DNA from: Aculops lycopersici
Taxonomy: Eukaryota; Arthropoda; Arachnida; Trombidiformes; Eriophyidae
NCBI GenBank assembly: GCA_015350385.1
Contig: WNKI01000003.1
Coordinates: 912,592-976,591, forward strand
Direction of reading: 5' to 3'
DNA length: 64,000 nt
The notes below the pieces were generated by a model that had not been told where the DNA came from, did no database searches, and was given only the letters and a program-made list of their open reading frames with translations. A program made the position numbers and the translations under genes. Of the stretch, positions 21,401 to 34,385 are shown one piece after another; within the stretch, counting starts at the first letter, position 1; every line of letters starts with the position of its first letter.

Positions 21401-23683
21401 CTTCCGTTCGGGCACCCATTATTTTCCACTATCTAGAAGGCAAACTTTTGGCTCGTTTCTGCCACCGCTACTTCCGGTGGCTCCTCGGTCTCTGTCTGTC
21501 TGCTTCTTTGACTATCGCTCAGATTCGTTTGGTTTTGTTTGGTAGGAGAAGCAAACAATTGGAACTTGAATTTGTTTTGGTTAACAAAAAGTTAGAGGGC
21601 GAGAGGACCGAATTGTATTGGATTTATATTTTGCCCAAAAATGAGCTTCAAATTTTTTCTGCTCCACTGCCAATTTCATCATTACTGCTCATAATGATGG
21701 AAACTAAGCAACTTACATTAGTGCAAACGTGAACCAGACTCAGCCAAACTCCAGCAAAAGAGTCGAAGGGCAACGAGCGAAGGGGAATGGAAATAAAAAC
21801 AAAAATAGAATTCAAGAGGAACAAGAGATAGATAGAATAACGTGCGAAATTTCCAGTCCATTGATTTTGCTCTTGTTTCTCTTCTTACATTTTACGTTCC
21901 CTGTCCCCTTCTCCATCGGTAAATTCCATTCAGTGAGAAGGTGAGGAACTAAAAACGATTCGCGATGTCACTCTAAAAAGTCCATTTGTTCTTGTTTGCT
22001 TGTTTCATCTAACTCAAAACTTCCGCTCCTAGTGTTGCGTCTCGAAATAACCACCTGACGGCGCCACGAGCCAAAATGTAACACAACCACCTGACAACAT
22101 GTCAACTGGTGTCAAACTCAACCGGCGACTTGGGCAAAACAACTCTCGACTCTCAATTTGGCCAACTGCATTTGTGCATTGCCGTACAGTATAGTGGATA
22201 GTTTTTTGCTTCCCCATTAAAGAATCAATTTTTCTCCCCTCTTTTAGGTAGTTTGCCGATAGTTGGGTAACGAACAAACGAACGAGGGAAAACCCCAAGG
22301 CTTCGTCCGTTGGACCAATGAGAAGTCCAATTGAATGGAGCCCATCAATTGATTTGTTCACGTAGACAACAAAAAGGGGAGGCAGTGAGAGCTGACCGGC
22401 GGGCACATGTGTTACGTAACATCAAGCCACCAATTGTAATGGAAACTTGGTCTCGCTTTGAGTTGGTTGCCAATTGCAAGTTTCAATTGTATAACTTCCA
22501 ATAATAATGGCATCTTTTTTCGCAATTGCACTCGCAGTCGCAGTAGTGGTGTTGGTCGTCGGCGTCATCACGGAGCGAGCCGTAGCAGTCGCATCAAAGT
22601 CAGCTGACGCCACCGACCGATGGGCTCCGATTATCATCATCAGCGGTGCTATTGGAAGCGGTGGTGGCGGCGGCGGCGCCTTTGTTATCATCACTGCCTT
22701 TGTTTTCTTGTTTGGTCAGCAGCATCAGGCAACGAGAAGCGACCACTTCTTTGAGTCCCAAAAGGACAGGATGATAGCATTTTGTTGCGTCACCAGCAAC
22801 CAGAAACTGGTTGCCATAGTGCCGCAGCTGGAGGGTGCCCATTCAACTTTGCTTTAGTCGCCGTCTCTATCTCTCTTCCTATCGAATCAGCCACTTGCCC
22901 AATTGGCGAGCGGAAAACGAAAACAACTCACCGACCGGCAAACAAACGAAACAACCAGCCAGCCAGCCAACCAACTAGCTGGCATCAGCCCATTTAGATA
23001 TCGATGATGATTTCAAATTATTTCGCGCGCGCGCGTTCCAATGTCGTTCGAATTAGCAGCGATGGTATAGCGACTGGTATCTCGAAGTACTCGTATTTGT
23101 ATGTGTGCATCTCTCTGTCCCAGTGACACAGAGACACTCGCAGACTCTAGCTCTAGTTTTCAAGAAGACACACCCGAGAGCTGATCCAATGGCGAGCGAC
23201 ACAATAACGAGCGGCGCGATGATTATCATAATCAAGATGATGACGACCAACAAAAACTCCACCAGTCCAAGTCCAGTTTGTGGCAACTTACAAGTTTATC
23301 CACAAGATCCACAGGAAGTGGTAGCGAAAAACAAGTTGTTGTTGTCGTTGCTGTTGCTGTTGCTGTTAAATCGCAATCCGAGCTTGAAAATCTTCAAGCT
23401 CGAGGCGATGCTCTTCTCTTTTCTTGTCGTCTTCGTCATCCTCGTCATCGTCGGAGAAATATGTCTCATTGTTAGGCCTGGGATGTGGCTGCACAAAAGG
23501 ACATACATCACAATTGCTACGAAACCATCGAGGAACCAACTCGCTGGCTTCAACTCGCCAGCCAGCCAGCCAGCCATCCATTTGCTCGGCTCATCCATCT
23601 TACTTGAATTCTACAAACAAGCAAACATCTCATGCTCATCGGACTTTTTGCTCGCCTTTTAGGCAAGTTGCGTCTCATCTCCT

Positions 23684-23710
23684 TCCTCCTCCTCCTCCTC
23701 CTCCTCCTCT
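23684..23710 (+). repeat. (CTC)n microsatellite
   Basis: About nine tandem CTC/TCC triplets in non-coding DNA. Confidence 0.85.
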
Positions 23711-24378
23711 TCTCCCTCTATTCGAAAGGAAGTGGAAATCGTTGCAAATACAACGGCAGCTGTGTGTAGAGAGGGAGAGTACTGAAAACTAGCTAGCCTT
23801 CGCCGGCCACTTGATCCGATCTTAAAGTTGTCAGCTCACTCTGCTCTCTAGTGGGGGAGTAATTGGTAAGAGGCATTGAGAAAAGTGGCTGGTCAGTTTG
23901 GTTGGCTTGCAAATGAGTGCCATTAAATTCGAGCACTTGAAGTTATGTGAGCTCGTTTTGTTTGTTGCTTAGTTTGCCTTCGTCCATCGCAAGTCTAATG
24001 CATTGAAATTTCAGGCTCTAGTTTTGGGTTTTAGCGCAACTTTAGCGAGCCTCAAAGTTTCATAATTTCCAAGAAATCTCCAAGTGGGAAAAGTGCAAAA
24101 TTATTGCTGAAGAAGCAGATAGGTTTTGTATTGTTTGTTGTCCATGCCAAATGGAATGGAGATGAGATGAGAGCGGCAACTTGTTCGAGTGGCGCACTCA
24201 ATAGCCGACTGCAGTCGCTATGTGCGCCTCTTTAACATGCGCCAGTCGCGCAGAGATTTCTCAATTTAAGGCGCATGTTGCCGCTATTTCAGGAGGAAAA
24301 AAGCGCACTAATTTATGTGAATTTTCTTCACAACACGTACAAACGCGCACTCACAAAGCCCAAGCTGAATCTAATTAC

Positions 24379-24420
24379 TTGGCCACCGACTGGCCGGCGC
24401 CTTTGCCAGTCGGTGGCTAA
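24379..24420. repeat. Hairpin-forming inverted repeat in the gene desert
   Basis: A 13-bp perfect inverted repeat (GCCACCGACTGGC and GCCAGTCGGTGGC) flanks a 10-base loop (24395-24404). With one G-U pair the stem extends to 16 bp (24379-24394 with 24405-24420). It is the best stem-loop that I noticed in the desert. It could be a transcribed structured element or a palindromic binding site. The stem is shorter than a typical pre-miRNA stem. Confidence 0.6.
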
Positions 24421-26657
24421 AAATAATGAAAATGTTGATAAAAGGAGAAGGCTGCAACTTGAACTCAATATAGACAAATTCAATTTGGCTCCTCAATTTG
24501 GTCAGCGGATTGCAAGTTGATGTTGCTTTCTTTTCTTTTGTTTTCTTCTGCTCTCTTCCCTCTTCGCTCCCGTTCGTTTGTATCAATGCAAAACAAACAA
24601 GAGTTTTCTCGATTCAAAGGCAAAGTGACCGAAAGAGAAAGAAAACTCGAGAGCAAATCGGGAATTGGAGAGGAAAAACTAGATTTCTAAATTGGATTGA
24701 ATTGAATTTGTGTGTTGCATTGTATTTTGTGTACTCTGTTTCTTGTTATCGTTTCCTCTCGTTGGCAAACTAACCATTGAGAGACACAATGACCAGAGAC
24801 TCGGAAATCCGGAGGCTAATACAAATGCTGATGGAGGGGCAAACTTTTAGCTCACAATTTCGCAATCTCGTCCAACAGCCAACAGAGAAGCTTGAAAGAT
24901 GATTCGAATTTTTTGCTTCGCTTGCCGGCGAGAGACCAAATCTAGAGGCGATAACTCTAGGTCTCTGGAGTCCAGTTGCCGCTCCACTGATTGAGTCAGG
25001 AGATAGGAGTTGCCCAGTGGCTTTGGCTGGATTTGAATGAGTTCGAACCGAGTGAGTTGTCACAGCCACTGTCACTTCCGGTCAGTATATTTGACTCAAG
25101 GTGAAGGAGAGATGCAAACCAAAGAAGGACTCAATTTACTGGAGGGGGTGCTAAAAGTTGATGCAATCGACAACGACAACCACGATGACTAGGAAGAAAA
25201 AGATGAAGTTGCATTCATCGTGATTATTTCTCGTGCTCGTCGTTGTTGACGTCGGAGCCGACATTCTGATCTCCGTAGTCATAGGTACAGGTAAATAAGC
25301 CACCAACTAAAAGCCTTTCTTCTTATCTGTCTGTTTCAAGACTGATCCTCTCCTTTTGCCTCTCTTAGTTTTGCATAGAATTCTATCAACTAACTAGTCA
25401 CATTTGCATTCTCTAAATGCGCAACACGCTTAATCTTGTTGAGTCATTAGCAATCGCATAAACTTACTTTTCGCCTCGGGTGTTGCTCTAGCACAAACTT
25501 CCTGTTTGTGTCGCGTTTAAATTAGATCAGGTGCATAGAATTCAGTCAATACAACATTGCGAGTGGTTCGTCTGGAAATCAACCAGTTAGTTGCATTACA
25601 AAGGTAGAAATAAAAGAAGAAACCCTCCAGTTGGAGAAGAGAGCAAGCAAAAAACAAACCGCCGGTAAACTGGCTTCCGAGTTCCATTTGCGCCTCGGGC
25701 AACCAGAAGCCGGGACGCTCGTCGTGTTGCGTACGTTGGTTAAATTTAGCGCCAAAAATAAAGTGGTTGAAATATAAGAGGTTTACATAAGAGTCTCCCT
25801 GGTGTCTGTCTAGTTGTTAGTGTTAAGTTGGAATAGTGGCCGAGGGAAAGACAAAACTCCTCTCCCTTTGCTTGCGCCTTACACTCTTTTGTCGTGAACT
25901 TTGGAAATTGGACTGGCCACTTGAATTGCGATTGGCTATCAGCGCTTCTGCTTCTGAAGCCAAAACAAATATTGAAGCTATTGCGTCACTTGGTGTCCAG
26001 AATCGAAGCCACAACAACTCAGAGTCCACTCCACTTTTCTAAATTAAAAGGCCAGTCTCCTTCTCTTTTCATCTCCTCTCATCTCCTCTCCTCCCCTCCA
26101 TTCTCATATCATTTCATCGATTCGAATCGAATTTAATTGAATTGACCGATTGAATGAAGATGCAGTTAATTTTCCACCATATCGATTCTGTTGTTCTCAA
26201 TTGATGATTGAGCAAGGGCCTAGCGAAGGGTAAGTGAATGAAATTAATACGATGGTTAAACGGGTGCTGCTCTTTTATTTATATTAACCAGAAGCGCTGT
26301 ACTCTTTTGTTAAAATATAAAGTTCACTGGTTCAATACGGGAACCTCGAGGTTCCGATTGGAGAGGAGAAAAGTTTTGCTAGTGAATAATCTAATTGAGC
26401 GAATGATCCGATCGATTGTGTTCTTTTTGGGCGGCGGAAGCAGTAAATGCAAACTATAATTGTGATCCTACAGTCCATCAAATTGAATTGTTGGATAGAG
26501 GGAGCGAGCAACTTACTAGCTAGACACGATAGATAAAGACATCAATCAGACGCTTTGGACGTTTTCTTAAGAGATTGCAGGTGAACTAGTAGACACGCAA
26601 CCTGGAAGCACGGCGCGTGTGTTTTGATTGATTTAATCAAATTTGCATTCTTTACCT

Positions 26658-26683
26658 GCGGCGGCGGCGGCGGCGGCGGCGGC
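26658..26683 (+). repeat. (GCG)n microsatellite
   Basis: Uninterrupted GCG/CGG triplets, over eight units, in otherwise AT-richer non-coding DNA. Confidence 0.85.
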
Positions 26684-27302
26684 AATAGCAGTAGTTGGTA
26701 GCACCTAGAGAAGGAGAGGGGAACTTTTCTCAGTAAAAATGCGAGAGCTTTCCTCTTTTCCACCGCCGAGAACTTGAATTTCTAATCCAAGTCAGTGATT
26801 GCGCAACTGAGGAGAGAAATAAGAGAAGACTGCTCATTATGAATTCGGGTAACTTGGTTTTCGAGCGAATTGCGCTCCAGTCGATTCGCTTGAGACGGAA
26901 GTTGTGCCCTCCGCACGTCAATCAAACTGGTTGGCCGGCGAGCTGGCCATCGGCGCCACTGTTGCTGCCACCATTTGAACTGAATCCATTGCACCAACAG
27001 TAGCAGTTCCCCTCAAGTGGCCAGCGATGGGTTCACGTGACGCCACGAGTTTTTGTTGTCCGAAAGCAATTGGAGCCTCGTGTTTGCGCCGTTTGCTTGT
27101 GGCAGTCCACTTTTCTCTCTCCCTCTAATTTCTTATTTTTCCATCCTCTTCCTTTCATCGAGCGAAACGAAGAAACGGAAATCGTCCAGTAGCCGACGGT
27201 GACCCATTTGACCAGCCGGCGGGGGCGTCCAGTTTGGCTGGTTTAGGTCTAAAAAACTTAGCAAACTGACAGCCGAAGTAAAGTGGCGCGCGTTGATTAT
27301 AA

Positions 27303-27350
27303 CTATTATTATTATTATTATCATCATCATCATTATTGTTGTTGTTGTTG
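27303..27350 (+). repeat. ATT/ATC/GTT compound trinucleotide repeat
   Basis: Consecutive blocks of TAT/ATT, ATC and TTG triplets, a compound microsatellite. Confidence 0.8.
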
Positions 27351-27852
27351 CTTTGCGTTCGTCGCAGCGTCTGTTCTATTTTGTTTCTGTCCGGTTGCTC
27401 GCTCACGTCGTCCTCAAATCTCTCGTGATTTATGTCAATTTATGCACCGTAATTGCGTCACTGGCACCAGAAACTCCTTAGAATCCAAGCGACTTTCTAC
27501 AATTTCAAGTAAAAAACAGCCAGCCCAAAGAGTAGGCCGTCGTTTTAGATTTGACCTGATTGATTCGAGAAGAAGCGGCGACCGGCTGGGTTTTGTGGAG
27601 ATTCCGAGTTGTGAGGCGCAACGAGAACTGAGTAGGAAGAGCGCAACTTTCGATTTAGAATGATAAATGTTTGACATTTATCAGGAGCGAAGACGAGCGT
27701 CGGATGTGCGGCCAGTTTGATTTTAAACAAAGTCATCGCCCACGCGAACGAAGTGTGCGATGACGGTCAATAGCGACCACGACGATGGCCAGAAGAAGGA
27801 AGAGCAACTGGTTCCGTGGCGCAACGCACGGCAACAAGCGACGAGCGCAAAA

Positions 27853-27916
27853 GGAAATGGAAATGGAAATGGAAATGGAAATGGAAATGGAAATGGAAAT
27901 GGAAAAGGAAAAGGAA
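27853..27916 (+). repeat. (GGAAAT)n hexanucleotide repeat
   Basis: About ten near-perfect GGAAAT units, drifting to GGAAAA at the right end. As the unit is six bases, several frames stay open on both strands and give spurious repetitive ORFs, which I do not call as genes. Confidence 0.9.
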
Positions 27917-30634
27917 TCGGATCAGTTTTTTGTGCGCCACCGCCGATGCCGCAGCAACCGGTCGAAAAGAGTCGTGTGCCTCACTTCCCTTCCCTTCGAG
28001 TCTCAAGTCGGGCCACGATTCTTGACGGTAGCAGCTGTTTTGTCCTCTAACTCGCACTCCCACTACACTAACTCTGCAATCAATTACCTGCCGATTCGAT
28101 TGTCTCCAGAGTTTCGTGTGCGCCCAACTACTTGTTGTCGCGGTCCGCAAGGCAGAACATTGCCACCAACTGGCCCCCAAGTTTCACGCCTCCCACTCAG
28201 AAGCAAATGCGTTAAATTTTTTGTGCTCGAGCCTTTTTTCCCCTGAAACTCTCAATGCGAATCGCCGCAAATTAAGGCAGCCAATTTGTCTTGTCATATT
28301 TGTTTGTCTTATTGTCATTTCTCCCTCTCTCTTACTTCTTTTCCAAGTTGAGAGAAATCAAATTGTGGTTTTATTTCTCGTTCATTATTAAGCTTATTTC
28401 TCTTGCATCAGCTTGAGTCAACGATCAACATTAAGATTGACACAAAAAGGGAGAGGAGGGAAAGTCGATGAATTATTGCGCAATTCGGTGGAAAAGGAAA
28501 CAATTTCCGGATGTTCAGCTAAATCTCGACACAATTAGTCAAAGTTTGACTTTCGTTGGCGCCATCAATTGCGGCTTCGTCGGCATTAATTGGTTTTACT
28601 GTTTCTCCTTCGACGTTTTGTTGGTCGGATCGCCACTGCCGATAGGTTTGCTCAACAATGCATTCCATGAAACTGTACCACCACAAAATAGTGCATTTTG
28701 ATCCATTCGTTCACCTGCTCGGAGGATGACAAAAATCAAGTGGACACTTTTATGCCTATAAAGTGAATGATTCAATTTGTCTGCGACGCCAACTCACTCG
28801 CGCTAGTGATGAATATTTGCCACCTATAGCAGTGAGGGAAGAGGGGAGAGGGTGAAAAGGAAAAAGGAGAAAGAAGAAAAGCAAAAAGAGTGTAGAAGAA
28901 AGAGAAAGAGGGGCGACCACCTGTGTGTTTGTGTGTGTGCGTTTAGTTTGTTAGCTTGTGCAGTCTTGGCTAGTTGGTTGATTGGTGGCGCAAGCTGGGC
29001 GTGTGTCTAGCTAGTTGACCACCAGTGGCTAGCTGATTGCTGCCGACTAGAGGAGAGCTAAAGTGACAGAAAGACACACGCGCCATTTGCAAACGCCGAA
29101 TGTCGACTTATATATTCAATTGATTTAAGCCAATCAACTTTTCCACGCTCTTTGGAGGCAAATTTGCGCAATTGAAATGCAATAGAGACGGAAGACGAGC
29201 GTAGGGGAAGGCGAAGGAGGGGAAAAGGTAAGACGAGAAACGGCCTCCCCTTCTGTAGCTATGAAAACGGCACAAGTTTTTCCGCTCCATCGCTGGCTGA
29301 GCCAGGTAAAGTGGCAAACCGAGAAGGCGACAATTGTCCTCTCACTCTCTCGGGTGAAATTTTCTTTTCTTGCGAATTTCTAGCTAGCAACTCAAACTTT
29401 GGCCTCAGCTCCAGCAAATAAATTAGCTGTAAACATGGAAAACATTGCGCCTCATTTGGGCCGAGACATTTAATTAAACGTTTCGCGATTCGTTGCAGTT
29501 GTCTTCATTGTTGGTCTCTTGACGAAACCAACTAAACCGAGCCTCAATCGAACCGAACCGAACCGAGAGTCTACATATAAATTGGAGACTCTTTCTATTC
29601 GTGTTCCTGTTCCTGTTTCTGGTTTCTGGTGTGCAACAATCAAGAGTACAATTGCGTTGCTAGATTAAACTCGTCGAGCTGTTGGCACGTCTCTCCGGTT
29701 TTCGTTTCTTCGATCGACAATTCGAAATTGAATCCTACGTCTGACCAGCAAGAGGGAGAGAGAGAGACAAATAAAGTTTTAGGTGCAAATGACTGGGAGC
29801 GTCTTTTTGTCTAGCAGCTTATTCGTTCGTTCAGGCAAATTGGCGGCAGCAGCACCAATAGCAACAACAACTGGTAGCGCACTAGAAAGTGTAGAAATTA
29901 TATTCATCTCTAACAATTCAAGTCTTAACTCCACTCGCTCCCGGCAAAACTTTGCAACCAACCAAATTCTCAAGGAAGTGGACGAGTAAGAGGAACAACA
30001 AAAAGAGGAAATAGTATAAGTCGCGCGGCGTGTCACTATTTCGTCTCCCCTCTCGCTGCTCTAGGCGCTTACGTCTCGTTACTGCGTGTGACGCAAGATG
30101 ACCACCAACCAACAAGCCAATCAAACGACGAGCAACTGCGAGAACCAGAGAATTTTAGCGAGCAACAAAAAATTCTTGTCCAGTTCCAATTTCACTTGGC
30201 CACCGCGCGCCGGTAGCGCACTCAATCGTAGTGGGCATGCAAATTAAAGCGCCTCCGAGTTTCCACACTAACAACTTGCCTTAGGTACCTAGTCTCTTTG
30301 CCTACGAATCCTACTCTCATGTCTATATGCAGATGCAAAATTGCGCGCGTGTCTTTTATCTCTCACTGCTCATCTCTGGTTGATTTGAATCTGCGACTTT
30401 CGCGTGCCTTCGCCTCGTTGCTCATGTAACATTCGTTAGTCCTCTCGCTGGCCAACAAACGAACCCAATCCCCTGAGCTAAAAGTGTTTGTTTTTTGCCC
30501 CCACCAAAGAGTCCACCTCCAATTCTCCTGGACAACGATTGGCCAGTCATCAAGATTCGAGACAAAAACTCTCTGCATCTCCTCGCATATGACAAAATTC
30601 ATCAGTTTCATGCAAATAGAAAGGTAAACACATA

Positions 30635-30660
30635 GATATATATATATATATACACACACA
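30635..30660 (+). repeat. (TA)n(CA)n dinucleotide repeat
   Basis: A TA run passes directly into a CA run, in non-coding DNA. Confidence 0.85.
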
Positions 30661-32028
30661 AACTTACGCTCCTCCTTCGAATCATGCCAGCCCCTCTAAG
30701 CTTCTGGTTTTTGGTCGCACCATCGTGGTTGTGCCTGTCCACTATCAAAATCAATTCCCTATTTGCGTAATCCAAAGTTTTCTCGCACCAGACTAGCTGC
30801 AAAGAGGCAAGCGGCAACCACCAGCGTAATACCCCGCCACCGGAAATGCGCCAACCTCTCGCTCCGTTTCTCTCGGTTCATTCATCTGCCTTGCGGTGCA
30901 GTCAACTGTCAGGCGCAAGTCTGGCGTGGTCAGTGCAAAAGTGTAAGTGAGAGTTGTAGCAAAAGTCGAACTCTCGAGCACCAGTGAGCATCGAGTTGCC
31001 GTTACTTTATGCATACGCGAGTCTAGTTTTCTCCCCGACTCTCAATGTATCAACTGGCTAGCAAAAGTCTTTATTTCATTTCATTTGACTTTAGTTTAGT
31101 TTGTCCTCATTTTTCTCAATTGACCAACTGAAACGATCAAGCAACTTGCGCGTGTCACTCTTGTTTATATTCAAGAATCTTTCTACCTCCAAAGGATGAG
31201 ACCGACAATGAGGTAGCACAACGAGCGCGCAAGCGAGAGAGCTGGCCACTGAGCCATCTAATTGGTGACCAAAGCAAAAGTCGGAGTGAAAGGAGCGGGC
31301 CGAAATGGAATCACCAACCAATCAACCGACGCTTTGGGTAAATTGGTTTTGGCATCTAGCGGTGGGAGTACATTATTATTATTATCATTATTAAGATCAA
31401 TCGATGGCCCTGATTTGCATAGAGTCCAACTCACTCCACAAGCGACACGATAAAACGAACCTTTGCTCGAATTCGCCCATCGGTGGCTCGAATGTTAGTA
31501 TTCATTGATGATCTAATGATTTGTGAAAACTCAATTGACTCTCTCGATCTCAATGAGAGAAATTATATTAAAGTCCACTGGCTGGACGCTGAATCAGAAT
31601 GTCCAGTGTCCAGTCGTCTAGTCATTCACTGTTTCACTCCGCTTCAATGGACACGCAACGACCCTATCGTCTTTCGTTGGACAGTCAGTGTCTAGGGAGT
31701 CGAGGAAAGTTTAGGCAAGCGACTTGTAGTCATTAGTGGACGCATTTCCAAGGAAGAAACCATGCGACACCGACAACCCTACTCATAAATCCACTTGATC
31801 CATCGTTTGGTGCCACAGTTTCTTTCTGAGTTGTCGCAATAGTCATGAGCACTGGTTCCGAGCAGAAACCAACGGAGCCGCGCGATAGGCATTTGGAATT
31901 TTAGTTTGAGGACAGAAACTACAGAGGGGAAAAAGCGCATGCGGCAAAGAATTGAGTCAACATCATTATGAGCTCCCATTCCAAATTGTAGACGAGAATA
32001 ATTTATCATGATCATCTTTCCCCTTCTT

Positions 32029-32030
<2 letters not shown>

Positions 32031-32061
<31 letters not shown>
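32031..32061 (+). repeat. (ATC)n microsatellite
   Basis: About ten perfect TCA/ATC triplets, about 530 bases beyond the zinc-finger stop codon. Confidence 0.88.
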
Positions 32062-32594
32062 AATCTCTAACCACGGGCTCGCTGGCTAGCTAACTGGATA
32101 GCTGGCTGGCCAAGCAGCAAAGCCGCCATCTCAAGTGGCCAGTGACAAATTATGCGCAAGTTGTATCGAGTAGATAGTGATAATTTCATTGAGAACCATT
32201 GAGATAGTAGTGGTGACAAAATGGCAATCAAATCTCGCGTTAGTGACAAAGAAATATTCCTTTCTCTCCTCCTCCCCCAAGCCAAAGACTTATCGTGAAA
32301 AGTTCTCATTTCTTTCCCTTCCGAATCACTGACGATAAAGCTCATAGACAGCTGATGCATCAGTTTTAATCTTATTATTATGTAAATCATTCGGTTTTAT
32401 TTTATTGACTAATTTGCGCGCAATTTTGCTGCCGCTGTCATTTTGGTTGTTTGTGTGAGGGGTTTGGTTATTTTGCGAAAGTGATGATGTGTCTATAAGC
32501 GGTGACACTACCTCGTATATCATTGTCACCATCAGTATTGTGAATATGTTTGCTTTCTTGATACGTGTGATAACTTCTTTGTAATTCATTTCAT

Positions 32595-34385
32595 TCATAC
32601 ATCTCCAAGAGGTCTATTTGTTTGGGACTGAAGTTGTTGCTGCTGTTGTTGCTGCTGTTGTTGATGCTGCTGTTGCTGGTGCCGATGTTGCTGTTGCTGA
32701 GCTATTTGTTGTTGCAAGTCGAGGTTTGCTATTAAGCTGGCTAGGGCACCGGCAGGCAGACCAGCAAGCATACTTAACTCGTTGACACCTGTTACAGGTG
32801 TCGAGCCCGGTAGTATGGATGAGTCTGTGTTCTGCTGAAATCCTGCAGTTAGAGGGCTGGTTGCACTAATTTGACTAGAGGATCCGTTTGAGGTGGCGTA
32901 GTGTAATTCGTGGTTGTTGTCAGCAGATGGGTTGTTGTTCGCGGCGGCGGCAGCAGCAGCAGCCGCTGCAAGCGCACTGGCTACAGGATTGGGATGGTTG
33001 CCAGTAAAACACGCACCTGTGTTCGGAGCATCCGGCGCTCCACCAGGACCGGCAGTTCCATTTGCCCCGCTATAGAGAAGCACCTGGACAACTAAGTTGA
33101 AAAGGTTGCTTATCTCATTCTTGTGGTCATTCATCACATGCGATTGAAGCCACTTGATGGACTTGAATCGACGGTCGCAGATGGGACAGGCCTCGGTGTA
33201 GTGACGGTGTAGTGGTTGACTTATTGCATGATGCCTGAGATCTATGGCGCCCTGTTGTCTTTGGTTCATGCTGGCTAAATGTTGTTGGTGTTGGTGTTGG
33301 TGTTGGTGTTGGTGTTGGTGTTGGTGTTGGTGTTGTTGTTGCTGCTGCTGTAGATGCTTTTGCTGTCTCTGTTGTTGATCTAGGTGCGACTGGTTTGGTT
33401 GGAGGTGCTTAGTTAAGGATTGCTGTTGTTGTTGCTGCATGGCCATCATCGCGGCTGCTGTTGCTGGATTGAGCATGGCGGCCGCATTCAGGAGTGCCTC
33501 CTGGTCAATCACACCACTATGGTCATGTAGAACGCTAGGATCGGCGCCACCGGCACCTCGATTGAATGCAGCAGTTGCAGCGGCTGCATTCATCAAGGCG
33601 GCAGCTTGGCGATGGTTCTGAAGTTGGTGCTGATTCAGTGCCAAATTAAGCGCTGTTGGCTTCTGTGCGTTAAGCGAGTAATTCGATAGAGCAATGGCTG
33701 CGACTGCAGTTGCAGCACTTGCCGCCTGATTACCTGTAGAACCACTAGAATAGTCGGTGATTCCATGCGTGTTTGATTTGTGCACCTTGAGGAAATACTT
33801 GGAGCACAACTCCTTTTGGCAGATATCGCACACGACGCCGCCACTGTTGGCCGCCTCACGCGGATAGTCGTCCAAATTAATGCCGTGCATCTTTTGCATA
33901 TGTGTCTTCATGAAATATTTGTTACATAGCTCCTTGTTGCAAATGTTGCAATAGTTTGCAGGTGCACCTGGCGGTAGTGCTCTCTGAATAAATTGGGTGG
34001 CAGTGAGTTGTTGTTGCTGCTGCTGTTGCAGTTGTTGTTGCTGATGGGGCGATTGGCTTTGCTGTGGTAGTTGCTGCTGCTGTGGCGGTGATGGAAGCCT
34101 CTGCTCCGGCTGCGTCTGGTCTTGTAGCTCATCTCGTTGCTCACTTGACTCTCGACTATGCCACTCGCCGGCGTATAACCTAGCGACCTCCTGTTCTCTT
34201 ACAACCTCCTGTTCATTTATTGCCTCAGCTTCTTCCGGTTGTTCATCCTGATCCACATCCTCCTCTTCCTCATCCGATTTGATACTTCTTACCTCGTCCT
34301 CTAAACTCTCCTCTTCTTGTTGGTGTGGCAATAAAACTTGAGCCGCTTCCTGTCTACCATCTCTCTCGATTTTGATTTTCTTCAT
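32595..34385 (-). CDS. C2H2 zinc-finger protein, glutamine-rich
   Basis: A 596-residue protein with three C2H2 fingers. Finger 1, YCNICNKELCNKYFMKTHMQKMH, is at about 144-166 and finger 2, VCDICQKELCSKYFLKVHKSNTH, at about 184-206. Both are C-x2-C-x12-H-x4-H and close relatives of each other. Finger 3, ACPICDRRFKSIKWLQSHVMNDH, is at about 399-421. The N-terminus is acidic. Gln runs flank the fingers, including a (Gln-His)n stretch encoded by a GGTGTT hexamer repeat (33284-33333). There are also poly-Ala tracts. The fingers look conserved, but I cannot name the family. A nuclear DNA-binding regulator is likely. The stop lies in the sequence GAT|GTATGA, a possible weak splice donor, so further 3' exons are conceivable. 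The long empty flanks would suit a developmental regulator. Confidence 0.85.
   Translation of the reverse strand: MKKIKIERDGRQEAAQVLLPHQQEEESLEDEVRSIKSDEEEEDVDQDEQPEEAEAINEQEVVREQEVARLYAGEWHSRESSEQRDELQDQTQPEQRLPSPPQQQQLPQQSQSPHQQQQLQQQQQQQLTATQFIQRALPPGAPANYCNICNKELCNKYFMKTHMQKMHGINLDDYPREAANSGGVVCDICQKELCSKYFLKVHKSNTHGITDYSSGSTGNQAASAATAVAAIALSNYSLNAQKPTALNLALNQHQLQNHRQAAALMNAAAATAAFNRGAGGADPSVLHDHSGVIDQEALLNAAAMLNPATAAAMMAMQQQQQQSLTKHLQPNQSHLDQQQRQQKHLQQQQQQHQHQHQHQHQHQHQHQQHLASMNQRQQGAIDLRHHAISQPLHRHYTEACPICDRRFKSIKWLQSHVMNDHKNEISNLFNLVVQVLLYSGANGTAGPGGAPDAPNTGACFTGNHPNPVASALAAAAAAAAAANNNPSADNNHELHYATSNGSSSQISATSPLTAGFQQNTDSSILPGSTPVTGVNELSMLAGLPAGALASLIANLDLQQQIAQQQQHRHQQQQHQQQQQQQQQQLQSQTNRPLGDV
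33284..33333 (-). repeat. (GGTGTT)n hexamer repeat coding Gln-His
   Basis: Tandem GGTGTT units (AACACC on the coding strand, read CAACAC) that encode alternating Gln-His inside the zinc-finger protein. Confidence 0.88.

Larger units (their letters stand above)
17801..32594. other. Gene desert, about 14.8 kb
   Basis: No conserved coding sequence is recognised on either strand. The longest ORF (23105-23662, 185 codons, plus) is hydrophobic and low-complexity, is opposed by overlapping minus ORFs and matches no family I know. The stretch contains scattered microsatellites, tetranucleotide-periodic patches, frequent GGCCA/TGGCC words and one perfect-arm hairpin at 24379-24420. It lies between DPM1 and the 3' end of the zinc-finger gene. 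It could be cis-regulatory DNA, long introns or UTRs of the zinc-finger gene, or unannotated non-coding RNA. Against the dense packing elsewhere it stands out. Confidence 0.5.

Noticed and set aside
23105..23662. Longest ORF of the gene desert, 185 codons, hydrophobic
   Set aside because: Composition is driven by microsatellites and Leu runs, minus-strand ORFs overlap it, and no family is recognisable. Likely chance.
27760..28246. Overlapping ORFs on both strands with (Met-Glu)n, (Trp-Lys)n, (Gly-Asn)n or (Phe-His)n
   Set aside because: They are all readings of one GGAAAT hexanucleotide repeat.
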